Positions 23,110-36,734 of a stretch of 64,000 nt of DNA are shown piece by piece; the first letter of the stretch is position 1, and every line of letters starts with the position of its first letter. The translations under genes and the position numbers were made by a program. Source of the DNA: Persicaria tinctoria (taxonomy: Eukaryota; Streptophyta; Magnoliopsida; Caryophyllales; Polygonaceae); contig JBANSL010000009.1 in assembly GCA_037127255.1 (NCBI GenBank), positions 30,605,475 to 30,669,474 on the forward strand, in the 5' to 3' direction. The notes under the pieces are model-generated. The model saw only the letters and a list, made by a program, of their open reading frames with translations, had not been told where the DNA came from and ran no database searches.

Positions 23110-24030
23110 ATTCCACTTTTCGCGTCACCACTTTTTGTTGTGCAAATATAAGAGTACGTTGTGTAAATATATATAACCGTAAATAGTGCAAATATGACCC
23201 AAGTCTAGTTTGTTTTTTTTTAACATTTTGTCGTGCAAATATAAGAGTACGTTGTGCAAATATAAGAGTACGATGTGCAAATATAACCGTAAGTTGTGCA
23301 AATATGTCCCAAGTCTAGTTTTTTTTTTATCATGCAATTATAAGAGTATGTTGTGCAAATATAACCGTAAGTTGTGCAAATATGATCCAAGTCTAGTTAT
23401 TTTTTTTTGTCGTGCAAATATAAGAGTATGTTGTGCAAATAAAACTCAAGTCTAGGTTTTTAATTTTTTTTTTAACATTTTGTCGTGCAAATATAAGAGT
23501 ACGTTGTGCAAATATAACCGTAAGTTGTGCAAATATGACCCAAGTCTAGGTTTTTTTTTAATTTTTAATTTTTAATTTTTTTTTTAACATTTTGTCGTGC
23601 AAATATAAGAGTATGTTGTGCAAATATAACCGTAAGTTGTGCAAATATGACCCAAATCTAGTTTTTTTTTTAACATTTTGCCGTGCAAATATAAGAGTAC
23701 GTTCTGCAAATATAACCGTAAGTTATGCAAATATTACCCAAGTCTAATTTTTATTATTATTGTTTTTTTAAACATTTTATTGTGCAAATATAAGAGTACG
23801 TTGTGCAAATATAACCGTAAGTTGTGCAAATATGACCCAAGTCTATTTTTTTTAAAACATTTTGTCGTGCAGATACAAGATTACGTTGTGCAAATATAAC
23901 CGTAAGTTGTGCAAATATGACCCTAGTCTAGTTTTTTTTTTTAACATTTTGTCATGGAAATATAAGAGTACGTTGTGCAAATATAACCGTAAGTTGTGCA
24001 AATATAACATTTTGTTGTGCAAATATAATA
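23110..24030. repeat. GTGCAAATAT tandem array, about 85-115 bp units
   Basis: About nine units, each with GTGCAAATATAAGAGTACG, GTGCAAATATAACCGTAAG and GTGCAAATATGACCCAAG, separated by poly-T of variable length then AACATTTT. Related copies sit at 61400-61560 and 63410-63600, and an inverted one at 60800-60900. Open frames translating as repeated CKYKSTLCKYNRKL are by-products. Confidence 0.87.
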
Positions 24031-24033
24031 TGA

Positions 24034-24062
24034 GAAAATTTGCGCATGCGGCGCAAATTTTC
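24034..24062. repeat. Perfect 12-bp-arm hairpin (GAAAATTTGCGC)
   Basis: GAAAATTTGCGC and its exact complement GCGCAAATTTTC flank ATGCG. Nearly the same stem occurs at 53424-53450 in another element and in degenerate form near 63620. Confidence 0.8.
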
Positions 24063-24360
24063 GTACACAAAAATACGCAAAAAAACGATGCCAGCACTAA
24101 AAAATACGTATAAAAATGATGTCAGCAATAAGAATACGCATAAAAACAATGTCAGCACTAATTGTTTTTTCGCAAATTACTGAAAATGTAAAGGCGCAAA
24201 TATAATAATCTGTTGTGCAAATTTAAGATTATGTTGTGCAATTATAATATGAGAAAATTTCCGCCTTCGTATATAAAAATACGTATAAAAACAATGTCAG
24301 CACTAAAAAATACGCATAAAAACGATCAGCACTATTTTTTTTTTGCAAATTACTAAATAA
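24063..24360. repeat. Short dispersed repeats after the hairpin
   Basis: Units of about 33 bp (AATACGCATAAAAACGATG then CAGCACTA) recur at about 24075, 24105, 24133, 24280 and 24308. No gene seen. Confidence 0.65.
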
Positions 24361-24370
24361 TGTAAACTTT

Positions 24371-24439
24371 AGCCTATGCGGGAGTCGAACCCACGTATTT
24401 GCGCATAAGCACATCGCTTTACCATTGAGCTAAGAGCCT
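24371..24439 (-). pseudogene. tRNA-like sequence 1 (A and B boxes, odd anticodon arm)
   Basis: On the minus strand: TAGCTCAATGG fits an A box and GGTTCGACTCC is a consensus B box. The T arm pairs (GTGGG with CCCGC, one wobble), the D stem has one mismatch and the acceptor stem is poor. The anticodon arm folds as TGTGC-TTAT-GCGCA with a 4-nt loop, or not canonically at all, so it is not called a working tRNA. It closely resembles the sequences at 39242 and 45531. Confidence 0.65.
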
Positions 24440-24540
24440 TTCAAAGCTCAATAAATTACTAGACTAGAGATAGAAATCGAATACTTGTAATCTATCCTAT
24501 AACATTAAAAAAAAGTGGAAAAATAAGATATTGTTTTATG

Positions 24541-26397
24541 CAAGCCAAAAGGAACGCAAGGATTTCAATGATGATTGACAGGCCTAAAGTCGTTATGCCA
24601 AATCAAAGTAAATTCCTAAGATGCAAATTATAACAAGTATAGTAGGTAAGTTAGGGTCGAACCCACAGGGAAACAGAATCAATTGTAAGAGCAAGTATTA
24701 TTACCCAAAAGTAACCGATGAAAGGGGAGTTTTGTGTGTGAGTAATAGTGACAGAACAAGTTGCAAATAGAGGTTCTGAATATATGATGGAAAGGTATCA
24801 CACCAGGTAATTATCCGCACAACAATTGAGATGGTTCATCATCGCATTCTATGAATCTCAAGTTCTAATGTCCAGTAATTGTTCTCAATTCAGATCGTGT
24901 AATAGCTTTTAGTCCTACCAGTCCTAAAAGCACGTATCACCAAATTACAAGGGAAAACCTTCACCAAATAATAAAGCAATAGCATTCAAACATGAATTAT
25001 AATGAGATACAAGCGATTCTAACAACCCGTTAAAATAGCCTGTAATCGAATCTCCCTCACAATCTACCACCAGCAACCGCGTATGGAGATTGTGTTTGCT
25101 ACAATGAATCTACAACCCCAAACCTGGAATTGGAAACCCTAGCAATATGACTAGTATCGATAAACCTAGGTGATCAGTCCAGATAAATCAATAATAAGCA
25201 ATCAAGCAATAAGCTCAGGAGATCGAAACAATTAACAAAGGACGAACAAGAGTAGAATACTCACAACCAAATCAATTGAAGGCTTCAAAGAACCAAGTGC
25301 AACAAAGGAGAGTTAGTTCTCCATAGGGGTTTGTGAGATGATGAAAAGGGAAAATACGTCTCTGGAAAATAACCTAATTCATTCTCTACTGCCTTCTCGG
25401 CCTATATAACCTAATAAAATCGGGTTTAACATCCCGTACAATTATAATAATAAAATATTAAAACTAATAAGATAAACAGAATCGGATAAGAATCCGTCTT
25501 CAGGACTGACGCAGGCGCGCCAAGTGCAGCGCGGGCGCGCCAGCTTGGATCTTGCTTCTTCTGTCTGTTCAGCAGCGCGGCCACTTCCTCCTAGCAGAGT
25601 GGTCGCGTCGGGTAGCAGCGCGGGTGCGCCAGGTGCAGCGCGGCCGCGTCAAGTTGCAGCGCGGGCACGTCATTGGGTTTTCCCGAAAATTCCGTCTCGA
25701 ATTAGCTTTCGACGTCAACATGAAAGTTGTAGCTCTCTGAAAGAGCTTTCCAACGCATGGTCATAATAGTCGATCGGACAACCGAGGCCTCCAGAAAGTG
25801 CAAAACAAGTTCAGCATGTCTGGCGACAATTTCTGCAGACTTGTTCTTCGTTTAGGTTCGCTTCTTCTTCTCAGGACCTCTTGAGATCTTCATGTAAGCT
25901 TCTTCGATCAACTAGACATTCTCATCAAATGCGTTATCAACTCATGTCTTCTCCTCGGATCTACCATTACCTGAAATAATCAATAAAAGCGTGTAGATTC
26001 CGACTCCGACAACATAGAGAACTAATATGCAAATCATGCTTAATCCATCCATGAAATGCATCTTAACTAAGCTAAATGCAACCTATTATGCCTACCTAAA
26101 TGCATGCTATCAATGATCAAAGAACACTTGCTTAAACCAATAAATGAGTTTTACCATACACAATACTTTCCTTGGGTAAATAAAAAATACCACGTTCTGC
26201 ATACACTGCTTCAGTTCTAGAAATTCCTTACGGCACATATCATGCTCAACTCTTGGGATCTTTGCAGCAATGCAGCTTCCGTACCCTTTGCTATGAGGAA
26301 AACTTAGATTGCTTTTTTACATGGACAAAAGAGTGTGAGTTTGCACTTATCTCATACGACAGACTATCCTATGTTTTAATCTTGCTCCTTTTATCAC
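24541..26397 (-). mobile_element. Probable minus-strand LTR or LTR remnant
   Basis: Read on the minus strand, TCCCTGTGGGTTCGACCC at about 24650-24667 resembles the U5 end phrase of Tat/Athila-type LTRs, and TTATATAGGC at about 25401-25410 is a plausible TATA box upstream of it. A GC-rich block with repeated GCGCGGGCGCGCC-like units (25510-25670) lies in what would be U3. Limits are approximate, no target duplication was found and no interior is attached. No gene is seen in this stretch. Confidence 0.5.
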
Positions 26398-26640
26398 TGT
26401 AACGGCCCAGAATTATGATTTCCGGGTTACGTTTCAAGGGATGAAACCCTTTGTTCGGATCTTGCAATCCAGGTACGGGTCGAGGTTTCAAACCTCAAAA
26501 GACTATCCTTTTAAAGCGGGGATTCTGAACCCCAAAGCAATCGGAGGGCCATTGGATACCCTCAGCCTGTCCTATAGACTAAGTCGCGAAAATTCATTTA
26601 AGAATAACTGCGAAAACGAAAAGAGGATATAGCTTACCAT
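26398..26640 (+). mobile_element. LTR-start-like fragment (TGTAACGGCCCAG)
   Basis: TGTAACGGCCC followed by GGGTTACG is typical of how Tekay/Del-type LTRs begin. Only about 240 bp separates it from minus-strand LTR sequence, so it may be a fragment or the diverged end of the neighbouring LTR. Confidence 0.4.
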
Positions 26641-28809
26641 GGTGAAGCCGGGTCAAAACTAAAAACATGGTAGATATGGGTATCCAAATTATCCAAGTTT
26701 ATAAGTATGGAAGTCGGTCTTTCGGTCTAATAATCGTCAAAAGGGAACCCCGTCATATAGACATTGAGCACTCAAAACCTGCAGAAAATACCTTTAAAAG
26801 AAGAACGGGGAAAAGGAGTTAGATCGAGCCACGCATGCGGGACCGGTAGTCCCCGCTGAGGCCACATAGTATGTGCTATACCTAATAAAGATGCTCTGTG
26901 CCACTCTAGAGCATATATGTCCGTACCACGCTCTGAAGCAGCCCAGGTAGGACGCTCGGTCGGTGCCGCAACCTATATGTCCGTACCTCACTCCGAAGGA
27001 GCCCAAGTAGGGCGCTCGGTCACCGCCGCAGCCAGATCATAAATAAGACTCGATTGACTCAGGGAACTCGATGAGGCTGGGCTACCCTATAACCCTAGCA
27101 AAGACTCTAGGACTATCACAGATAACGACCGTTCTGTTTCAAATACACATAGTAACCACATGCTCAGTTCAATGCAATCCTAGCATGATACTACATGGCA
27201 TGCTTTTATGCATATGCAACACTAACATAAAATGCAACAACATGCATGAGTGTCCAACCTGAGTAAGCCCCCTAGGGAACTTACCTGGAGATGCAGAACA
27301 GCAGGATAATACAAGCAAGGGCCCAAATGCAAGTCCAAAGCAATCCAAAAGCAATACACACCTATCATCAAGCCATTTCCATAAGTCACCAGACCAACAT
27401 TCATACGCACGAAACCCAAGTTCTCAATATACTCAAAACCAACCGATAGTGAAACTGTTTTTCCAAAACCTTTCCGATATGATCAACATCAACCAAAATT
27501 ATTTCATTCCCAATCAAACCCATCGATAAATCTTACCAACAATCTTTCCAAACTCATTTCCCGAAGTTTTCCAAACTCTTAAATATCAAGTTAAGTCAAC
27601 TCATATTCAAAACAATGTCTCAACTCTATCCGGCCAAAATCCATATATAAAACATTAAATCTCTAATCAACTTGCGAATTTATACCATTAAAATAACTCT
27701 GGCATGTTTCTTATTTCAAAATCATTATATAAATAAATTCCAACTTTTAATCACCAAAATAATCCTATTTATAAATCATAATTATAAATCCAAGCCAAAT
27801 GCCACTTTAAAATTCCTAACTCACATATTAAAACATCATAAAATACATATTTTTAAATAATATCACTTTTAAAACTGTTTTATAAGTTAGAATGATTTGA
27901 TATATATATAAAAAAAACTAACAATAATTATGTTAAACCTATCATATAATATGGCATATAATAATTGTAACATGAAATAACCCATAATGTAACAACATCG
28001 ATAACAATTTAAGCAACTGAAGGCCCACCCCAAAAAGCCCAAGACACAAATCTGGTTTATGCAAGTGAACCGGTCCAAGGAAAGAATATAGAACCGGGTT
28101 TGAAGAAATAGAAAATAGAACCAGCTCAGACCGTTTCCCCTTCCCCTGGCCGAATCCGAGAATCGGAAGAAAAAGAAAGGAGAAGGAAGGCTTCCTCGCC
28201 GACGACTCTCACCCCGACCGCTCTCACAGACTTAGCCCGACCTCAGACAACCCAAAATGACTCGAAACAAACCAAAACAAAGGAAGAAGAAGCTCACCGA
28301 AATCCTTGGCTCTGAATGCTCGAAATCGCCCGATTCGCCTCGCCGGAGGAGCGATTTGGCTTCGTCGGAGGCGTGGGTGCTCTTGCTCGGCCTAGGAAGG
28401 AAATAGAAGGTTCAAAGGCAACACCTTTACACCGATTTCGGGTCAAAACAAAAACGGAGGGGAAAGGAACCGACCTTACGCACGAACAGGGGAGGCAATC
28501 GCGGCTCGGACGGCTTCGTCGGAGTGGCTCGGCTTTAGTGGGACTCCTGGTTGCTATACGATTTTCAAATTTCCAAATCCGAGTTTAATAATTAACTCCA
28601 AATACTATTTTCAGTTTTCGCATATGAGAGTGGGATAAAACATAATTTAAAATTTCGAACTAAATAATGTCGTAACCCATTTTGAATTATTTAGAATAAA
28701 ACCAATAGGTCAAGGACGGAAATTCCAAACCTCCCAAATCTCAGAAATTAAAATGATTATAAATCACTATTTTAATAATTTAATATTATAAAATTTCCCG
28801 GTCTTTACA
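26641..28809 (-). repeat. LTR of older retroelement, third copy
   Basis: On the minus strand it starts TGTAAAGACCGGG at 28809 directly after the conserved purine-rich block. Homology to the right arm of the inverted pair is clear around 27050-27320 (GACTCGATTGACTCAGG, GCAAAGACTCTAG, ACCTGGAGATGCAGAACAG). A 60-bp tandem duplication (ATATGTCCGTACC...) lies at about 26915-27033. The end near 26641 is uncertain. A short open frame at 28316-28588 has no recognisable domain. Confidence 0.65.
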
Positions 28810-29400
28810 TCATCCACCTCTAAAAACAAGTCTCGTCCCCGAGACTAAAATCACCTTAAACAAGGGGGTGAAGTTTGAAATTGGTGAGTCCAAGGATCAT
28901 GCCATTTATTCTATAAGCATCTCATAGGGGCCCGTCTGAGACCCTCACAGCACCCTTGACGTGATCATAACATTCCCAATTGGTCGTAGCAAGTATGCGA
29001 TATGGGCCCCTATCACACCTTTACCCCGACCTTTCGGTCACATCATAACTCGAAAAGCAATCATAGCGTCTCTACTGGGTCTTAGCAAGCATTCTATATG
29101 CGCCCCTATAAAATGCTTGTATACACTTCGTGAGGCGTTATAATATAATACCGGGTTCGAGAAGTTTCAAAGGGATTCCACAATTGGAAAAGATTGGCCT
29201 CAAAATCGTTGAAATTATCGGTAACGTTTATTCTTTAAAATTCCCAATAATTCCTTTTCAAACCGCTCAACTCTTCAAATAAGACGTTTAACCAAGCAAC
29301 TTTACACCAAAACAAGTAAAATGCTTTCAATCAAATTTTGTCAAAATCCTCCAAAACCAAATCAGTTTTCCGCATAACAATCAATCAAATTCAGAAGCTC

Positions 29401-29422
29401 AGAGGTGGAATCATCCACCTCT
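29401..29422. repeat. Conserved perfect hairpin, third copy
   Basis: Exact inverted counterpart of 14199-14220, about 590 bp from the LTR in both copies. Confidence 0.8.
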
Positions 29423-30929
29423 AAAGGCTAATCCCATATTCTCTTCCTAGTTTCCAGATCATGCAACATCATTCACAACTCAACAAGTACCATAACCAAA
29501 AGTCTCATCAACTCTTATATAAGCATAATACCATAAGCATCTCACACATGACAAGTCCCACATCATATTATAGTCACAAACCATCACATAACCGTCTAAC
29601 ATAAATATAAACATGCCAACAAGTCTCAAGTACCAAAGAAACAACAAGCCTCAACATACTATGAATCATAAGATATATCTATATCATACTGAAGGCATCA
29701 CAAATGCATAATAAAATGTTCATCACTCATCACGTAAGCACACATGTCCAGAAGTCAACGGGTTAAGTGTTATGGGGTTAGTACGTCAGTACACATCAAA
29801 TCTCACAATCGCATATCGATATCGCAACACAAGTAGAGCAGATTCATCACGTTAACATATCAACACAACAAGGTCATGCTATTAAGATTTAGAAAAGGAA
29901 AGATGAAGCAGTATATAAATTATCAAAATGTCGATATGCCCTAAAAGACATCACCTTAACTCGTCACAAAACCATATAACGACCATTTAGAAATCATGCA
30001 CCATCATCTCATATATACAAGTCATGTCCATACTTCAAGTCATATTCATCATTTACATAATCAATAATCATGCTAGTCAACCGTATGCTACAACATCATG
30101 CTTACTACCACATAATAAACATCATGCTTCCATATAGTAACACATCATTATCTCATAGTTCATACTCATCATTATTTCATACATCATATCACAACACGTC
30201 CTAACATGCTTCTAAAACAACATAACAAAGCATCAATATATCATGATAACACTTGTCACTGCCACCTAGATTTCAATATTGCATGTCAACATGTAATATA
30301 TCCTTCTTTATCAGATTCATCATGGTTGCTATCTAACATAATGCCAGTACATTTTAATAAATCACATAATCGCGAAAATCATCACCCACACGTTCAAGAA
30401 GAAGCAGTCATAGACAGTACTACACATAAGAACTACATCATATCAACTAGCATATATGTCAATATCATCATTAGTTCAACATTAAACATTGCAACTGCGT
30501 CAATAAATCTCAATTTACCGTCATGCTCAACTATTATTACAAATCATCATATATGCACATAATCAAGTCAAGCTAGCAAGTTTCATCATAACCTTAGCAG
30601 ATAACAATTCAAGTTCTCGGGATTTGCAATTCATACTTTATAAGCAATTTAATTTATATCATACTTAGCAACTCAGAGTAGCAACACATCATGACATCAT
30701 GGTACATTAGAACTGTAAGGTGTAAAATCATACCATCATAGACAACAGACAACCAGGCAACAATCATTACCAAGTCAGCACATCAACACGTAAATCTCAT
30801 CGTCAGGTCAGTGCAACATCATCACCAACAAATTCAGAAGAATTAGCAATTCGAACAAAGGACACACTCGCTTGCAAGTCATATCGCACTCAGTAACCGC
30901 ATTTCTAGATACGTTCTTATCCCGCCGAC

Positions 30930-31160
30930 ATCATTGATCCTGAGGCCCGTGGGTTATGGGCCCACGCTTCCGCTGCACTGCTCTATCGCTATCCAACTTC
31001 CTTTCCTTTTTCCGTGAGGTCGCTTGTCCAATGTATCGCGTAGGAGTCCTAGTTAAGGGAGATAGGGGAGTGACAAGAAAAGACAACCTAAATTCCTTTC
31101 GGGGACAAACACGGACCACAACTACAGACGATAATACTAGAGATAAGACTCTGACCTGAG
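30930..31160 (+). other. Conserved antisense segment of the retroelement interior
   Basis: Relative to element transcription this is the antisense strand. It aligns with the minus strand of 12774-13030: shared blocks include TTATGGGCCCAC, CGCTTCCG-like and GGGAGATAGGGGAGTGACAAGA-like stretches. The left copy keeps an 81-codon open frame there; this copy has stops in the matching frame. No domain recognised, so no gene is claimed. Confidence 0.45.
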
Positions 31161-33783
31161 AATAGTAACAACGCCTTTATGGATGTCTATTAGGTTGCAA
31201 TTGTGACAAGCGGACACAATTCCATCATGGGGCATATCAATCATTTAATCCACACTAATATGTACCTATCACGAGGAGCACGACATACGTATTCATTCCA
31301 GAAGGACATATTCGAGTGCTACTCGGATGCATGCGAGACAATATAGTAGTCTATTATCCCATGAAAACAGATATGCCTAGCAACTTAAGCAAGATATGCA
31401 GGAGTTAATGGGCATCACACTTATCACATATATGAACAATGCACGAGCTTGGTGTATGCATCATACGAGAACATATAGGAGCAACATAGTAACTATCTCA
31501 TCTGACACAATGATCATATAATGGGTCAAGCATGGTACGTAATTATATGACGGGATACATTTAGAAAGCATAAGTCCTACATGATACTAGCGATACATGA
31601 TGTGATACAAGCATAGTCAAGAGCCATTAAGAGGAGTTCAACATAATATTCACGAAACATGAGGCATCATCAAAAGTAACAAGAAGAACATCATGGGCGA
31701 TAGATTATAATCATGCCAAGAACGAACCATCATAGAGCACATATGTGGTGCAATAGACATCACATCATAGAATAAGTACAACACGTGATCATTTAGCGAG
31801 TCATATTGGGAATCATAAGCCCTACAGGTCACTACTGGAACATATCGAACATGAATACAATCAAGATAATGCTATTAGATTCATCCTAACATTCAGGTGT
31901 CATGCGTGTGCGAAATCATAATATAACGTGGTGTGTGATCATGCGAGGTGTCAAGCCATACGTTCATGCAAGTAGGATGTCATATAGTAATAGAGGAATA
32001 CCACCGAGTGAGAACATGTAAGCATGCTAGGACCTACCATTGCAGAAAGCAAGTCGGTCATCGAATTTAACATCATCTAGCCAGGATGAGTAAGACATGT
32101 TATGGTAATAGAAAGAGGGAAGAACCACACTATAAGGAACCTAGTTCGAGAGAGAATCAGCAATAATGCAAGCAAGATATAATTCACACGAGTCACAACC
32201 AAGGATCCTACATGATACTAAAGGCTCCACATAACATACGATACATGCATGCAACTAATCATGGCGACACGTAAGAAATCAATTCAATCACATTCCAACA
32301 ATATAGAAACATGAGGAAGGTTTTAAGGTGTATAACACGAGTTTAAGTAATGACAATATGACTAGAATACGAGGACATGAGCTCAAATCAACACATACTA
32401 GGATAAAACATGCATTTCTCAAGACTCAATTATAACACATATTCTCCATCCAATGCAAGTAATCACACAACAAATACAAATTGCAAAACAACCAACGTTA
32501 ATTAATCTGACGAATACAAAACAGATGGTCATACTATAGGTTCTTGTCACAAAAGGATAATAAGCATTGACACGTCAGCACCCAGCATGCTAAGGCAATC
32601 ATCTACAAGCATTCATACAAAGGGGAGTTGATCACACTATCATGAACTTAATCAAAGAGGAAATAACGATCATGTAGGTTTTCATCATAAGGTTCATCCT
32701 TTCAGTCAATCATACGATCAATAGGCTAAGTAAACATGCTATAACAACATACAGTCATGATAGAAGGCAAGACACAACACGAGACTTGAGCAAGGTAACT
32801 AACCACAACATGAGCTTAAACAATAAAACCATGATAGAAAGCAAGGCATAACATGAGCAACTTCTTACTAATGATCATTGGTAAGGTACATGCGGGAGAT
32901 TACAAAATCATGTCATGCAATTCAGAGAGAGTCACCATTACAACCGGACAGAGATCCCTAAGGGTAACCATTGACTTTTCTCAACCGACTTATCACCCCT
33001 CTTTCCCGTGGGACTCTGGTACGACTCTTCGTGGCAAGAAGACACTGGTTGGTCATCATAAGAATAAGGAAAGACAGCCCCAGAAACACCTTACTTCTGA
33101 CTCAAAGTGACATCAAGAACTTCCAATACTCACTCAGACAACCTTAATATCCAACCATGATTCCCGACACAATGTGGTTACCAACCCAATTCCCCGTGGA
33201 AGACACTGACATCCAGGGAAAGGCTAGATAGAGCCGTCAAGGGGTTAACATAGTGGAAGGGGCTGTTCCACACAAGCTGGGTTTGACCACACAAAAATAA
33301 GGGTACTCCCGCTATCCCATTTGCACAGATCATTCAATACATAGTTAATTGTTAGGCATACCAATCAGACTTTAGCATATCAAGCACTCAACATAGAATC
33401 AATCAATAACAAATATAATGACTTCCTTCAAGGAAGATCGTGCTCAGACTCAATATATAAAGCACATCAAGCTATCTAATGTCGCTCTTCGAGGAGCGAC
33501 TGACCGGAGGGACAAAAACCTCGCGATCCTACCTAACTCGCCACTCCAACCACCTTGGTGCAATCTCCTTGGAGTCTTCCGGACCCTCTGTAAAGAGAAA
33601 GCTAGTATTTTGCCTACCGTTCCCAACTACACCCAATAGGGGTAGTCTAGCGCCTTTACTACCCACTCGTGTCCCCGTTTGGTCGGTTTTCCTCTTTTAT
33701 TACAAGTCGAGTTCATTACTTAGTCCAATTTCGGTTAGCCATCTTAAGTTTATTTTGCCTTTTTTAAAATCCTTTCAAATCCT

Positions 33784-34232
33784 TTGAAATTCATGGGTGG
33801 TGACAACTATAGGGTGGTGACAACGATAAGGGTGATGACAACGATAATAAGAGTGGTGACAGATAGGGGTGGTGACAACGATAATAAGAGTGGTGACATC
33901 GATAAGGGTGATGACAGTGATATGGGTGGTGACAACGATAGGGTGGTGGCACTGACCTCGCAAAAATACAAAATATAAAAAACTCTAAAAACTAAGATTT
34001 CACCCAAAAAAATTGTAACCGCATGTGTAACCACTTATAAAGGTGGTGATACTAATCTCGTAAAAAAAATAAAAAAAAATGGTCACCAAAAATTTGTTTA
34101 TCATCATACATGTGTCACCAAAGTTGTGTCACCAAAGTCATTGACCGGTATCACAACTTATAAAGGTGGTGACACTAATCTCGTAAAAAAATATTGTCAC
34201 CAATTTTTTTTTAATCATCCTACATGTGTCAC
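33784..34232. mobile_element. GTGGTGAC-repeat element, left part (split by hAT)
   Basis: Tandem, imperfect units of GGTGGTGACAACGATAAGGG-type sequence run from 33794 to 33955, then dispersed GTCACCA units. The same GTCACCA-type sequence resumes at 42277 after the hAT insertion. No transposase is seen. Confidence 0.6.
34225..34232. repeat. hAT target duplication, left (TGTGTCAC)
   Basis: Exactly repeated at 42277-42284; 8 bp is the hallmark length for hAT insertions. Confidence 0.9.
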
Positions 34233-34439
34233 TAGGGCTGCTCAGAATTCGGTTCAAACCGAATTTTTCAATCGAACCGAACCGATCAAACCGGAACCAA
34301 ACCGAACCGAGATGTTTCGGTTTAGGTTTTCGGTTCAAGAAATTTCCAATTTCGGTTTTTGGTTCGGTTTGTATTCAGTTCGGTTAAACCGGAAAAAAAA
34401 CCGATCCAAGAACAAGACATGAGCTTTCCTTACTGAAAT

Positions 34440-36733
34440 TAATTAGCTAGTAGTAGTACTATATATATATTTGTTTGCATACAGGTGATCAAAGTAAAGC
34501 ACACCTGGAAAAAAAAAGTGTTGCTATCTTATCCGCAAATCAACGCATAGTTAACCACTCAAACCTTTCTTAATGTGTTAATCTATCAAGTAGCCATTAT
34601 CAATTAAATAAGCTAGTAATTCTTAGTTTTACCAGCTTCAATCTCGATTCCCTCTTCTTCAGAAAAAACCGCTTCTCATGATTTACAACTTGGCAACGAT
34701 TCCATAATTAATTAAAATGCTTGGATCAAATCAATGAGGTAAATTAAAGGAAGAATGGCTTGAATTTCTGGAGCCGTTTCTTCGACTGAATGTGGGTATT
34801 TAGGTGTGATTCGACTACCAATAGCAGGAAACGACTCGTGTGCATGGTAGATGGGAATCATTTTGACTATCTAGGAATTATTTTGATTATCCTAGAAATA
34901 CTTTTTCGTACCTAAATAGATTAGACATTTCATTTTCATTATATATGATCCATGAATTTAATATTTTAGACATTGTTATGATAATTCAAGTATTTGGTAT
35001 TCTTTGTGTATGAAAATGGTATTTTTGGGTTCATATGTACATTTGAATAGCTGGAAATCTGGAATGGTCAATTGTTCATATTATTAACAGGGATGTATTG
35101 TTGGATTAATATATGAATTAGCTGCGGAAAAAAGGGGCTTTTCCAAAACTAACCCAAAAACCCGGTTGGATTGCGGGGCTTGACCCCCAAATTTTTTTTT
35201 GCAAAGTAACCCTCGTTTACCCGGTTTTTCACAGGTTGCAGCCAGTTGGGGAGAGAAAAGTGCGCAACAGTGAGAGAGAAAGGGAAGGATGAGGGGTTCG
35301 ATGAAGCAAGGAAGACGCCGTCGTCGGAGGAGAGGTTCGCGGCTCTAGGCGACAGGCCTCCATGCTCGACGGGAGGGCTTGAGCGCAGTCATCTTGGTCC
35401 TTCTTCCTCCCATTCGTCTCCTCCGGGCTCGACGGGGCCAGAGGAGGAAGAAGACGCCTCATTCGGCGAGCTCGGGTGCCATGGTTGAGGCAACCACAAG
35501 AAGGAAGAAGGAAGAGGGTCGAGGGCTCGGGTGCCAAGCCTTATGCCCTTCCTCCCTCACGCAGGTCCTTCCACTCTCTCTTTCTTTAGGCGATTTCGAG
35601 CCTCGTCGAGGATAATCTCCACAATTGGCTTCGATTATGTGATTCTAGGTACAATCCTTCACCCTTCTTCTTCTCTGCTCTATCTTCCAAGCCTTTATTC
35701 ATTGGATTGGTGTTCCATTGACTGTTGGAGCCGAGATTTTGGATTTTTTACATTTAGGATTTGTGAGCTTCTTGTGGCCTGAGTTGACATTGATGATTTG
35801 ATTATCTACTATTCCTAATTCGTGATGGATTCATGCTGGATTCGGTTAGACTAGTTAAGGTTGTTGATGACAACTCTTGTTGTGACATAGAAATTTTGAG
35901 ACATTGAAGAGAAAGCATGAGTTTAAGGCATTACCTTCTCTTTTTTATGGGATTATGGATAAAGAAAGCCATAAACTCATTGGTAGATTGTATCAGTAAA
36001 ACACTAAATATAATTGAGGTGGTGAGATATATGGATGTATGCTTGATCAGATTTGGAGATTAGTATATTATAATCTCTTGAAATTTCAGTTTAGACACGT
36101 GATTTAAAGATGCTCTCTAGGTGTTCGATGAAATGCTTATCCTAGATTTGTTCTATGTTTATATGCTCCAATTCATATAATATGTGGTAGCAGTGATTTT
36201 GTAAGCAAATGATATAGTAGAGAAGCACTTGGAAATGTTTAAGTTCCCTATCATGGATGATTCTATATATAATTAAAATATTACATGGATGACTTTATAT
36301 AATTCATTCAGGATGTTCCGACGAGGACTTTCCTCTAGTTCAGAATATTTTGCACACATTACTCACTGTCTGAACGGACGCCCCTAACTCAACTAATCAG
36401 GACCCTTCAATTGGAATCCTTGAAAGTGTTTAGGACGTTCAAGAATTTTAGGGTTCGAATTGCTCTTCATTTGGAATTGCAGGTTAGTTAAATCAACTAG
36501 TTTTTTCAGTTTCCATTGTAGGATTGGATTTTGTTTTTACTTCAATTGCAGTTTTAGCTAGGGTTTCTTTGCAATTGAATGGACTCCGATTGTAGGAGGT
36601 GAATTGAAGACACCTGAGAACTTTGCCTTCTCTTCTCCATTCGATCAGGGTTTTGTGCAGGTTTCGGAAACAAATAAAGAACTTCAGGTTTGCCTTCTCT
36701 ATTCACCTCCTACTCCTGACATTGACATTAAAT
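34440..36733. other. hAT interior, no recognisable gene
   Basis: AT-rich sequence with one GC-rich island (about 35230-35620) that is open on both strands but shows no domain; it resembles the edge of a captured gene (5' leader, splice-like CAGG at 35232). Nothing else is identified. Confidence 0.5.
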
Positions 36734-36734
36734 T

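Larger units (their letters stand above)
28810..33780 (-). mobile_element. Interior of older retroelement, third copy (non-coding)
   Basis: Minus-strand counterpart of 11255-14814 and 497-1687, about 4.97 kb. No gag or pol domain is readable on either strand; composition is AT-rich and ATG/CAT-rich throughout. It ends near 33780 where a different repeat begins, without a second LTR, so this copy is truncated at its 5' side. Confidence 0.68.

Noticed and set aside
23125..24113. Cys/Lys/Tyr repeat proteins
   Set aside because: Translations of the GTGCAAATAT tandem array in several frames and both strands.
24371..24439. Functional tRNA genes at this and the similar sites
   Set aside because: Anticodon loops of 4-6 nt, short total length and acceptor mismatches; listed as tRNA-like instead.
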